Position numbers and translations under genes: made by a program. Shown here piece after piece: positions 18,004 to 26,450 of a DNA stretch of 64,000 nucleotides (its first letter is position 1; each line of letters starts with the position of its first letter). A model generated the notes under the pieces. It had not been told where the DNA came from. It ran no database searches and saw nothing but the letters and a program-made list of their open reading frames with translations. Location: assembly GCF_017982655.1 (NCBI RefSeq), contig NZ_JABXYX010000001.1:151939-215938 (forward strand), given 5' to 3'. This DNA comes from Brasilonema sp. CT11 (GTDB lineage: Bacteria > Cyanobacteriota > Cyanobacteriia > Cyanobacteriales > Nostocaceae).

Positions 18004-18861
18004 ATGAAAGCTTCCCAACTCACAGTCTCACAACTCAAATACCCCCAAATCTGGCTATTAGCTATAGGAGCAAGCTTAATTGCAATTGATTTGGCTGTGC
18101 TTTGGAAAGCCAATAATTCTAGCCTGTTAGGCATGACTTTTCTATTTTGGGCGGCTATATCTTCCTTAGTTTGGGAAAAGCGCCACAGTTTAAATCTAGA
18201 AAGTGGAGTTTTCTCTAGTTTCTTTGGTCTAACACTGATTGCGCTGTTACTCATCAAGAGTATATCCCTCACAAGCTTTGGTGTTTTGTTGTATCTTTCT
18301 CCAGTGATTTTTGCCATTGGTTTTGCAATGCTTGCTTCTGGTTTTAAGGGACTAAAGCAATACAAAGCAGAATTATTCATTCTATTTTTTCTGAGTGTAC
18401 CTAAATTATTATCTTCATGGCTTGATATCTCCCTGTTAACTGCCAAATTTACAACTTTAATTCTTTGGTACACAGGTTTTGATGTTGCTCGACAAGGAAC
18501 TCTAATTTATCTCCGGACTGGAAGCGTAGAAGTTTATTCTGGCTGTTCTGGAATAGAACTGATATTCCAACTAGTAGGTTTAGCTCTACTTTTTCTGTTA
18601 ATGTTTCCTCAAAATTGGAAGCACAAAATCCTGATAGCATCTACAGCTGCCACTTTGGCGTTTATTGTGAATGCTTTCAGAGTCGCTCTAATGGCTATCT
18701 TGGTAGCGCAAGGACATATGGAAGTCTTTGATTACTGGCATGACGGAGACGGTTCTTTGGTATTTTCGCTGATTGCTGTGTTATTTTTTGGATTATTTTG
18801 CTGGTTTTACCTTGGAAGGTCTGAATTAAGAAATAAAGACGCCACGGAGTCATCAAAATAA
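18004..18861 (+). CDS. crtB: Cyanoexosortase (probably B type)
   Basis: A 285-residue integral membrane transpeptidase-like enzyme that cleaves PEP-CTERM tags. About eight membrane segments are visible. The catalytic residues are in the order typical of exosortases: Cys in YSGCSGIELIFQ, Arg in VNAFRVALM and His in YWHDGDGSLVF. I assign the B subtype from the C-terminal sequence and from the following partner gene; A or C types are possible. The symbol refers to cyanoexosortase B and not to phytoene synthase. The neighbours form a compact cluster: substrate, exosortase, associated protein, HpsJ-like protein. Confidence 0.85.
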   Translation: MKASQLTVSQLKYPQIWLLAIGASLIAIDLAVLWKANNSSLLGMTFLFWAAISSLVWEKRHSLNLESGVFSSFFGLTLIALLLIKSISLTSFGVLLYLSPVIFAIGFAMLASGFKGLKQYKAELFILFFLSVPKLLSSWLDISLLTAKFTTLILWYTGFDVARQGTLIYLRTGSVEVYSGCSGIELIFQLVGLALLFLLMFPQNWKHKILIASTAATLAFIVNAFRVALMAILVAQGHMEVFDYWHDGDGSLVFSLIAVLFFGLFCWFYLGRSELRNKDATESSK

Positions 18862-18874
18862 TGATTTGGAAACG

Positions 18875-19525
18875 ATGATTTGGAAACAATTGCGCATACC
18901 ACTTTTGGCTTTCACTCTGAGTGGCGTCCTGTTTGTTTTAGGAACTATAGTGTTTCTTCCCACAAAAGATAAACAGACAGTGACTGCGTTTACATTTCCT
19001 CAAGAGGTTCCTTTACCACAATGGCAATTCAGCGTAAGTCGTCCACTACCACAGCCAACAAAAAAGATTTACCAAGTCATAGCTCAAAAGCATTATCAAT
19101 ACCTAAACAAGAATTTTGTTCTAGATATTGAAATGCGTTATTTGAAAGATGGAGATGTTGTTCAGTTTCTGCGAGATTTTAATTTGATCTCTTTCCCTGC
19201 TGTTGTACGTCAGCAACAAGGAGTTGGCTACTATGGTTTGGGAGTAGAAAAGCAACGAGCTTACTTGAGTGCGTGTATCAACCCTCAAGGCGGCAGTACA
19301 TTTACTAATCAACAATTTAATCTAAATCTATATATCCACGCAATCCAACTGAAACGTCTATTGTCCTGGATATTGAGTCAGAAACAACTTCAAGACAACC
19401 GTTGTCTTTGGGCGCATTTATCAGTTCCTTTAAAAAATTCTTCTCCAGAAGCAGCTTACCAAGTTTTAGAAAAGGCTTGGTTTTCTTGGTATCAGTGGTG
19501 GGAACCACGCTTTCCCAAGTCCTAA
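18875..19525 (+). CDS. Cyanoexosortase-system-associated protein
   Basis: A 216-residue protein with one N-terminal membrane segment (IPLLAFTLSGVLFVLGTIVFL) and an extracytoplasmic beta-rich domain (ALKQ-free; PQWQFSVSRPLPQPTK, then YLNKNFVLDIEMRYLKDGDV). Its position directly behind the exosortase (13 bp gap) fits the EpsI-like partner proteins that accompany cyanoexosortases. The ATG at 18875 is preferred; a TTG at 18866 is also in frame. It overlaps no other real gene and its stop is 38 bp before the next start. Role in tag processing or polymer export is inferred from context only. Confidence 0.75.
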   Translation: MIWKQLRIPLLAFTLSGVLFVLGTIVFLPTKDKQTVTAFTFPQEVPLPQWQFSVSRPLPQPTKKIYQVIAQKHYQYLNKNFVLDIEMRYLKDGDVVQFLRDFNLISFPAVVRQQQGVGYYGLGVEKQRAYLSACINPQGGSTFTNQQFNLNLYIHAIQLKRLLSWILSQKQLQDNRCLWAHLSVPLKNSSPEAAYQVLEKAWFSWYQWWEPRFPKS

Positions 19526-19563
19526 ATTATCGTCAATTCTTTCAGTTTCACTCGGTTAGCAAA

Positions 19564-20280
19564 ATGACAAAATCAAATAGCGATAAATTTCTTCCCGTAG
19601 TTCAAGAACTACAAGACTTTGCCTTCAGTCAGCAAGGCTCGATGACAATAGTGCGATCGCTGGGCTATGGTTTATTATTATTGGCATTGTTCGACATCAT
19701 TGAGATGTTTATCCCGCCCAATTTTATGAACCCTATTTGGGAGTTTCAAACAATGGGGATGCTAGTTGAAAAAGTACCAGTGCCTTTAATTGGGTTAGTG
19801 TTAGTGTTTTTTGGAGAGCTACATTCGCGATCTAAATTAGAGATTCCTATTTTAAAGTTTTTATCTTGGTTAACTTTATTATTTGGAATCTTATTTTTTC
19901 TAATGATACCTTTAGGACTTGCTAGCACCATTCGGTTAAACACTCAAAATGCAGCTCAAGTTCAAACTGTATCCACTCAACAAATATCTCAAGCCGATCA
20001 ATTAGAACAACAAGTGAATAAAGCTTCACCCGAACAGATAGATAAATTTCTCAAAAGCCAAGGTCGCCAAACAGATGGTAAAAATCCTCAACAATTAAAG
20101 GAGCAATTGTTATCACAAGTTTCACAAGCTAAACAACAGATTAAAACTCAAGCAGAAGCAACTCAGTCTTTTCGAGGGTTAAACTTGATTAAGACTTCTG
20201 TAAAATGGAATCTTGGTGCTGTGGTTGCAGGAACTTTGTTTATCAGTATTTGGAAGGGAACCCGTTGGGCGAGAAATTGA
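19564..20280 (+). CDS. HpsJ-like membrane protein
   Basis: A 238-residue protein. I choose ATG at 19564; the open frame upstream overlaps the preceding gene in another phase. Three membrane segments are clear (about 27-47, 75-95 and 100-125), then a long Gln-rich coiled-coil region (VQTVSTQQISQADQLEQQVN, then KASPEQIDKFLKSQGRQ) and a final membrane segment (WNLGAVVAGTLFISIW). This matches HpsJ-type proteins, linked to hormogonium polysaccharide export and often found next to cyanoexosortases. It is the last gene of the exosortase cluster. Confidence 0.75.
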   Translation: MTKSNSDKFLPVVQELQDFAFSQQGSMTIVRSLGYGLLLLALFDIIEMFIPPNFMNPIWEFQTMGMLVEKVPVPLIGLVLVFFGELHSRSKLEIPILKFLSWLTLLFGILFFLMIPLGLASTIRLNTQNAAQVQTVSTQQISQADQLEQQVNKASPEQIDKFLKSQGRQTDGKNPQQLKEQLLSQVSQAKQQIKTQAEATQSFRGLNLIKTSVKWNLGAVVAGTLFISIWKGTRWARN

Positions 20281-20312
20281 TATAACGCGGGGATATCTAG
20301 AGATTTATTTTT

Positions 20313-20431
20313 CTCGTTCCTATGCTCTGCATGGGAACGCCTAAAGGGAGGCAGAGCCTCCCAATGATTATAATGATTATATTGAGGCAGAGCCTCAAGT
20401 TATGCATTCCCTGGCTGAGCCAGGGAACGAG
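20313..20431. repeat. Palindromic CTCGTTCC...GGAACGAG repeat element
   Basis: The ends CTCGTTCCTATGCTCTGCAT and the mirror element TGAGCCAGGGAACGAG are inverted repeats. Inside are GGCAGAGCCTCC and GAGGCAGAGCCTC palindromes. It lies between two convergent genes and looks like a compound dispersed repeat common in filamentous cyanobacteria. Confidence 0.7.
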
Positions 20432-20433
20432 AG

Positions 20434-21141
20434 TTATGCTGTTGCAAGTTGTGGAGTAGGACGCTTGCTGTTGCGAATACCCTCTATTGCCTCAGCATAA
20501 TCCTTTGCCTTAAACACAGCTGAACCAGCTACGATCGCATTAGCCCCAGCTTCCAAAACTTGCCAGGTATTATTTGCTTTGAGTCCCCCATCCACTTCAA
20601 TCCAAGGATCAAGACCACGTTCATCGCACATTTGACGTAGCTTACGGATTTTTGGCACAACTTCAGGAATAAAGCTTTGACCGCCAAAACCGGGGTTGAC
20701 GCTCATGATCAACACCAAGTCACACAGTTCTATAACATACTCTATCAGTTCCAAAGGGCTACCGGGGTTAAGAACCACTCCTGCTTTTGCGCCAGCTTCT
20801 TTGATTTGTCCCAACGTGCGGTGTAAGTGAGGAGAAGCATTATGTTCAGCATGAACATAGATGTGATCTGCCCCTGCTTTCGCAAAATCTTCTACGTACT
20901 TTTCTGGCTCTACAATCATCAAGTGTACATCCAGAGGCTTTTGTGTCACTGGGCGAATCGCCTCCACAATCAGAGGGCCTATCGTAATATTAGGTACAAA
21001 GCGACCGTCCATTACATCGACATGAATCCAATCTGCGCCAGCCTGATCTACAGCACGTATTTCGTCTCCTAGACGACTAAAATCTGCTGATAGGATGGAT
21101 GGAGCTATTACAATGGGCTTTTTAGATTGTGTTTGGGTCAT
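20434..21141 (-). CDS. rpe: Ribulose-phosphate 3-epimerase
   Basis: A cytosolic TIM-barrel enzyme of the Calvin cycle and oxidative pentose phosphate pathway interconverting ribulose 5-phosphate and xylulose 5-phosphate. At 235 residues it has the normal length. Signatures: [17 protein letters not shown] (about 10-26), [49 protein letters not shown] and [10 protein letters not shown]. The metal ligands (His and Asp pairs of HVDVMD, DVHLM and EVDGG) are all present. The start ATG at 21141 fits. It is monocistronic, divergent from the subtilase gene. Confidence 0.97.
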   Translation of the reverse strand: MTQTQSKKPIVIAPSILSADFSRLGDEIRAVDQAGADWIHVDVMDGRFVPNITIGPLIVEAIRPVTQKPLDVHLMIVEPEKYVEDFAKAGADHIYVHAEHNASPHLHRTLGQIKEAGAKAGVVLNPGSPLELIEYVIELCDLVLIMSVNPGFGGQSFIPEVVPKIRKLRQMCDERGLDPWIEVDGGLKANNTWQVLEAGANAIVAGSAVFKAKDYAEAIEGIRNSKRPTPQLATA

Positions 21142-21302
21142 GGCTCGTGGGTTTTAAAGCGTCCTCATCTGTCAGTATTGTAACAAAACTTGAGCAAACG
21201 CTCATCTATCTGATCCCCACTTTTGCCTTCCTGGGGATTAATTAGTCGTTAGTAGTATTTTCTGACAACAAACAAATAACAACTCATGATTTCTAACTGA
21301 CT

Positions 21303-22895
21303 ATGGCGAACAAACAAACTTGGATAATTTGGGGATTAGGTGCTTGCTGCTTGAGTGCGCCAGTACTTGCTGCTGTGGAATCTCCTTTTGGCACTAATGG
21401 TATTGATGCTCTAAGACTACACCAACTCCCATATAATTTAATCGGTCGCAAGATTGCCATTGGTCAGGTAGAGATTGGGCGTCCAGGTAGGTATGGGTTG
21501 GATAAAGCCGTCTCTAAAAATCGCTCAGTATCTATAGCAGGAGCATTCCTACGCAATGAACTTGCAAAGTCAAATAGCGGTGTTGACCCCCACGCCTACA
21601 ATGTCGCTAGTATGATGGTCAGTACAGATAAAGCTTTTCCTGGAGTAGCTCCAGGAGCGCGATTGTACTCATCTGCTGTGGGTTATGGAAAAAGCTTAGG
21701 TCAACCACAAGAGTGCTTATCTGCACAGCACATAGCACAACAAAATGGGGGAGATGTCCGCGCAATTAACTTTAGCTTTGGCGAACCTTTAAACCGTGAC
21801 CCACGACCTCAGGCTGTTTTAGATGGCAACGCCTTACTCACCTTATGTATTGACTGGTCTAGTCGCGTCCACAATAGTCTCTACATAATTGCAGGCAATC
21901 AGGGAAAGGGCGGCATTCCTATACCTACAGACAATTATAACGGACTCAACGTAGCTTTTTCATCCCGTCGAGGAGGGATTTATAATAAAGTTGACGTTTC
22001 TAATTTGGCGGCTGTTAGTGAAGGACTAGTGATGCGGCTTGCTGGAAAAGAGATGAATCTTGGTCCACGTCGTGCTATTGGTATAGTTGCTCCAGGGAAT
22101 AACATCGGCTTGCGAAATGCAGATGGAAAGAAGAATAAAGTCACAGGGACAAGCTTTGCAGCGCCTCAAGTGACTGCTACAGTTGCTCTGTTGCAGGAGT
22201 TTGGTGATAAACAACTGCGCACAAAACAACCCAACTGGAGTATAGAATCTCGCAGACATGAAGTGATGAAAGCAGTACTGCTCAACTCAGCGGATAAAAT
22301 TCAAGACAGTGGCGACGGTTTGCGCTTAGGAATGACGCGGACGCTCATCGATAAACAAAATAAAGACTGGTTGGCAACTGAAGCATATAAAGACCCAAAA
22401 ATTCCTTTAGATTCCCAAATGGGAACTGGTCATTTGAATGCGTTTCGCGCTTACCAACAATTTAGCGCCGGTGAATGGAATCCAACACAAACTGTACCAG
22501 CTCTTGGTTGGGACTATCGCACAGTCAATGCAGAAGCATCTGTAGAATATAAGTTAGCAAAACCCTTAAGGCAGGGGAGTTTTGTTTCTATCACCTTAAC
22601 TTGGGATAGGTTAGTAGAGCTAAACGATAGGAATAAAAACGGTCAGTTTGACGCAGGAGAATATTTTCGCGATCGCGGCTTAAACAACCTCGATCTTTAT
22701 CTGGTCAAAGCCGATGATCAAAATGGAAATGCTGACGCTGTCTGTTCCTCAATCAGTGAAGTTGACAGTGTTGAACATATTTTCTGCCCTGTTCCCGCAA
22801 CTGGCAACTACAAAATCCGTGTTCAATTTCGCAAGAAAGTTAACGAAGCAACTCAGGCTTACGCTTTAGCTTGGTGGAGTGTACCCGTCAGGTAG
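21303..22895 (+). CDS. Secreted S8 (subtilase) family peptidase
   Basis: A 530-residue protein with a signal peptide (WIIWGLGACCLSAPVLAA). The peptidase domain covers about 45-385. His97 (VDPHAYNVASMM), the oxyanion Asn199 (AGNQG) and the nucleophile Ser284 (GTSFAAPQV) are clear. At the usual Asp position the sequence reads IAIGQVEIGRPG, with Glu57 in place of Asp, so the triad may be atypical. The C-terminal part has an EF-hand/dockerin-like calcium loop (DRNKNGQFDAGEYF, about 444-457) and a beta domain resembling a pre-peptidase C-terminal domain. A serpin gene follows 191 bp downstream on the same strand. Confidence 0.85.
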   Translation: MANKQTWIIWGLGACCLSAPVLAAVESPFGTNGIDALRLHQLPYNLIGRKIAIGQVEIGRPGRYGLDKAVSKNRSVSIAGAFLRNELAKSNSGVDPHAYNVASMMVSTDKAFPGVAPGARLYSSAVGYGKSLGQPQECLSAQHIAQQNGGDVRAINFSFGEPLNRDPRPQAVLDGNALLTLCIDWSSRVHNSLYIIAGNQGKGGIPIPTDNYNGLNVAFSSRRGGIYNKVDVSNLAAVSEGLVMRLAGKEMNLGPRRAIGIVAPGNNIGLRNADGKKNKVTGTSFAAPQVTATVALLQEFGDKQLRTKQPNWSIESRRHEVMKAVLLNSADKIQDSGDGLRLGMTRTLIDKQNKDWLATEAYKDPKIPLDSQMGTGHLNAFRAYQQFSAGEWNPTQTVPALGWDYRTVNAEASVEYKLAKPLRQGSFVSITLTWDRLVELNDRNKNGQFDAGEYFRDRGLNNLDLYLVKADDQNGNADAVCSSISEVDSVEHIFCPVPATGNYKIRVQFRKKVNEATQAYALAWWSVPVR

Positions 22896-23086
22896 CAAGT
22901 TGGGCTACAAACAGTGATCAGAAATCAAAGCTAAGAACTAATACTTATTGACTAATTAGCCAAATTAGTCATCACGAAAAAACCTCAAACTGTACAATCA
23001 CTGTTGCCAAAACTGTAACGGGTCAGATATCACCTCACACCAGATGCGATAGTCAAAATAAAGACTCTGGCGAGAATGGTGGTAAA

Positions 23087-24415
23087 ATGAAGCAGAAATT
23101 TAGCAATGCTGGGGAAAATTTCTTACAAAGACGTTATGGAGTTCGTTTAGGCAGACGTTACGTTTTGGCGGCTGCTAGCGTTGTCCTAATGGGTGTTATA
23201 GGATACTCTCAAGTTAATAGTAGCACGAGTGCATTTGCCCAGTCGGGTTCACCTCGCTCAGAATCTCCAGTATCGAACCCAGCATTAAATCCTGATAGTA
23301 AACTTATTACTGCCAACACAAAGTTTGGCTTCAAACTGTTTTCAGAAGTTTTGAAAAACGATAGTGGCAAGAACATTTTTGTTTCACCTTCTAGTGTGGC
23401 GATCGCCCTTGCCATGACCTACAATGGCGCGAGTGGCAGCACAAAAGAAGCAATGGCTAAAGCACTGGAGTTTAAGGAGTTGAACTTAGAACAAATTAAT
23501 TCCTCTAACGCGGTGTTAAGAAAATTATTAGAAAACCCAGATCCAAAGGTGCAGCTGACAATTGCTAATTCGCTTTGGGGAAACAAAAAAGCTAGCTTTC
23601 AACCAGATTTTCTGCAACGAAATAGAGATTTTTACACAGCTAAAATTGCCAGTCTTAACTTCACAGATGCAAGTTCTTTGAACGTGATTAATGACTGGGT
23701 TAATCAGAAGACAAGCGGTAAAATCAATAATATCGTTGAAAAAATACAACCTGACCAAGTTCTATTTCTTATCAACGCTATCTATTTTAAAGGTAGCTGG
23801 ACAAATGAATTTGATAAACAGCAAACAGCAGAATATCCTTTTTATCTCCAGTCAGGTGAACACAAACAACACCCAATGATGTCACAATCAGGTGAGTATA
23901 GATACTTTGAAAATCAACAATTTCAGGCAGTTAGCTTACCGTATGGGAAAGATGCTAAAATTAGCTTTTATATTTTCTTGCCCAAACAAAACTCTAATCT
24001 ACAAAGTTTTTATCAAAACCTAAATGCAGAGAATTGGGAAAATTGGATGGCTCAGTTTAGCAAACAACAGGGGTCTATTCGCTTACCCCGTTTTAAGATG
24101 GACTATGACGTAACGCTGAAAAACCCTCTCACAGCCATAGGTATGGGTGAAGCTTTCAGCGATCAGGCAAATTTTTCTGCGATGGGTAAGGATTTAAAAA
24201 TAAGCGAAGTCAAGCATAAAACTTTTGTTGAAGTCAATGAGGAAGGTACAGAAGCTGCTGCTGCTACTTCTGTGGAAATCATGCCAGTAAGAGCGGTAAA
24301 GCCATCAAAAGAGCCATTCCGAATGATTGTTGAGCGTCCCTTCTTCTGTGCGATTCGGGATAATCAAACAGGAAGCGTATTGTTTATGGGTTCCATTGTG
24401 GAGCCACAGTCTTAG
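23087..24415 (+). CDS. Serpin family serine protease inhibitor
   Basis: A 442-residue serpin with an N-terminal export or anchor segment (about 25-50). The fold signatures are NIFVSPSSVAIALAMTYNGA (97-116), LFLINAIYFKGSW (about 226-238) and the C-terminal VERPFFCAIRDNQTGSVLFM. The reactive-centre hinge EEGTEAAAATS (385-395) has the small residues needed for loop insertion, so it should be an inhibitory serpin that traps proteases covalently. Counting 17 residues from the hinge puts P1 at Val401 with Arg402 next, a tentative elastase- or trypsin-like specificity. It follows a secreted subtilase and its 3' end overlaps the convergent permease gene by 32 bp. Confidence 0.92.
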   Translation: MKQKFSNAGENFLQRRYGVRLGRRYVLAAASVVLMGVIGYSQVNSSTSAFAQSGSPRSESPVSNPALNPDSKLITANTKFGFKLFSEVLKNDSGKNIFVSPSSVAIALAMTYNGASGSTKEAMAKALEFKELNLEQINSSNAVLRKLLENPDPKVQLTIANSLWGNKKASFQPDFLQRNRDFYTAKIASLNFTDASSLNVINDWVNQKTSGKINNIVEKIQPDQVLFLINAIYFKGSWTNEFDKQQTAEYPFYLQSGEHKQHPMMSQSGEYRYFENQQFQAVSLPYGKDAKISFYIFLPKQNSNLQSFYQNLNAENWENWMAQFSKQQGSIRLPRFKMDYDVTLKNPLTAIGMGEAFSDQANFSAMGKDLKISEVKHKTFVEVNEEGTEAAAATSVEIMPVRAVKPSKEPFRMIVERPFFCAIRDNQTGSVLFMGSIVEPQS

Positions 24416-25664
24416 AAGGATTTGTCCCAGGATGATTTGTTTGAGCAGTTGAAGGCGATACTTCAACTGAAACGGGTGCAGCTACCTCAGTAGAATGAGC
24501 CTTTGAATCTGCAGTTATACCATCCCCTGCAGTCTCATCATTTTCCGTATTGCTAGATTCTGAACTTCCTTGAGGAAGTACTTCTACATTACTGCCACTG
24601 GATACAGAAGAGTAAGGACGTATAGCGCTTAAAACTGTTTTGAGTACAACAGCGCTGGGTACCGCTACGATCACACCCAAAAGTCCACCAATTCTTGCGC
24701 CTGTCAAAACTGAAATAAGCACCCAAACAGGGTTTAAACCCGTAAAACTCCCTAAAATTCTCGGAGCAATAAAGTTTTCCAGAATTTGCTGAACAATAAG
24801 TGCAGCAGCCAATACCCTTGCGCCCATCCAAAAGTCTTGTAGTGCCACTATCAAAGTCGTTAGAGCAATACCTACAGAACCACCAAATGGCACAAGTGCC
24901 ATGATACCAATGGTCAAACCAAATAGTAAGCCAAATGGAACTTTCAGCCACAAAAAGATGGGAATCAGGGCTGATGCCATACAGGTGGATGAAATTAACT
25001 GACTAATGAAAAAATTTTGAAAGCTCAGGCGTACTGTATTTGAAAAAGCCTCACGGAATTTAACAGGTAGCCAATATATTAAACTTGCCCACAGTTCATC
25101 TCCATGCTGTAGGAGATAAAAAGTTAATACCATTGTCAAGATAAAGTCAAGCAGGCTTGTGACTGTTACAACAGCCAAATTTAAAACTTGTCCAGCGATC
25201 GCCTGCAATTGTCCCTTGACACGATCGTTAATTTGTGACACTAAAGCATCAAGGTTGATGGGTAAACCAAAACTATCTGCTTTCTCGTTCAGCATCATCA
25301 ACTGAGATCGCCCAGAATCTATTAACTCTGGTATACGCGCCACCAGTTGTTGAGCCTGAGTCAGAGCAAGCGGGACAAGGGTAACACCCAACGCCAGTAA
25401 AACTGACAAAGCGAGTAGAAAGACTAAAATAGCAACTTGCTCTCGCTTAGCACCTTGGCGCTGCATCCAGCTAACTGGGTAATTTAGCAGAAATGCTAGC
25501 ACTGCCGCTCCGACTAAAATAACAATTAGGGAGTGAAAGTAATGAAAAATTGCGCTAATCGCCCAACCATTAAGCACTAGCAGTGGAGCGAATAGAGTTA
25601 TTGTCAAGAATCGTGCTACGGGTGTAAGTGTTTCCCACCAGTTTAAAAGCTTGCGTGTCTGCAT
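24384..25664 (-). CDS. AI-2E family (PerM/UPF0118) membrane transporter
   Basis: A protein of 426 residues from the ATG at 25664 (MQTRKLLNWWETLTPVARF); the frame extends 14 residues further to 25706. About eight membrane segments are visible, with the family-typical middle loop of amphipathic helices and the conserved FGLLFGLTIGIMALVPFGGS and GLNPVWVLISVLTGARIGGLLG blocks. Members export autoinducer-2, sodium/protons or unknown substrates; this one cannot be assigned. The last 75 residues are a Ser/Thr/Pro/Glu-rich disordered tail absent from most relatives. It is convergent with the serpin gene, overlapping by 32 bp. Confidence 0.88.
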   Translation of the reverse strand: MQTRKLLNWWETLTPVARFLTITLFAPLLVLNGWAISAIFHYFHSLIVILVGAAVLAFLLNYPVSWMQRQGAKREQVAILVFLLALSVLLALGVTLVPLALTQAQQLVARIPELIDSGRSQLMMLNEKADSFGLPINLDALVSQINDRVKGQLQAIAGQVLNLAVVTVTSLLDFILTMVLTFYLLQHGDELWASLIYWLPVKFREAFSNTVRLSFQNFFISQLISSTCMASALIPIFLWLKVPFGLLFGLTIGIMALVPFGGSVGIALTTLIVALQDFWMGARVLAAALIVQQILENFIAPRILGSFTGLNPVWVLISVLTGARIGGLLGVIVAVPSAVVLKTVLSAIRPYSSVSSGSNVEVLPQGSSESSNTENDETAGDGITADSKAHSTEVAAPVSVEVSPSTAQTNHPGTNPSKTVAPQWNP

Positions 25665-25706
25665 CTGCCAATTGTTGGATACAACTAAATAAAATTCTTC
25701 TATCAA

Positions 25707-26450
25707 CCTTATTATCTCTGACTACATCATTATGATTCATCCCTCTTATTTCGGATTGCACTCAGCAATCATCAAAATTCTTGAATCATCTGACAATTCT
25801 CACCATCCTCAAGACTCGCCCACCTCTGGTGGACAGGTGCTCATCTACCTGATTCCGGTCACAGACTTTTTCTCCTCACTATGCACACTCTACCATCATC
25901 AGCAAAGCCGGGAACAAGTTCGAGTTACTTATCTGTCAATAACTTTGGTATTCCTGGCTTTTGGGTTACTTTTTACTAGCAACTGGGGCGGCAACTTCAA
26001 AGTTTTTAATATTGCATCTACTTATCGTTCATAACTTTCTCACATCTGGGTACTTTTTGATTAATATCTGGTTAATTGTTCCTTTAGTTAAGAGCAGATT
26101 AAACCGATTGCCACGCCCGTGAGTCGTTTTGTCGAAACAGCGCTTGACAAATATCTGTCAGAATTCTTTAGTAATCAAAAAACTTAACAGTGTTTTTACT
26201 TAATTTACTAAAAAATATGCATTTTATTATTAACAGGTCTAGTCAAATCTCTTTTGAGATTGTCATACTTCAAAGAAAACCTCTCCGGATTTCTTAAAAA
26301 ATAGGAGAATTACTCCAATAAGTGTTGTGGAGCATACTGAAGTGTAAAATTTATCATTATTAATCTAAGAGTTAGGTATCATGGGTTAATTTGTCTGTTT
26401 CCATAGCAACAGATTCTCCAGATTTTATTCAGATAAGTGTGAGGAGTAGC
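25707..26450. other. Intergenic region between AI-2E transporter and LCP gene
   Basis: About 740 bp holding divergent promoters. A 100-codon open frame at 25732-26034 is not convincing as a gene (see rejected items). AT-rich sequence follows, with no repeat cluster. AGGAG at 26442-26446 is the ribosome-binding site of the LCP gene. Confidence 0.5.

Noticed and set aside
25732..26034. 100-codon open frame between AI-2E transporter and LCP genes
   Set aside because: It has one hydrophobic stretch but no ribosome-binding site, no recognisable family and an odd composition; the ATG lies within the divergent promoter region.
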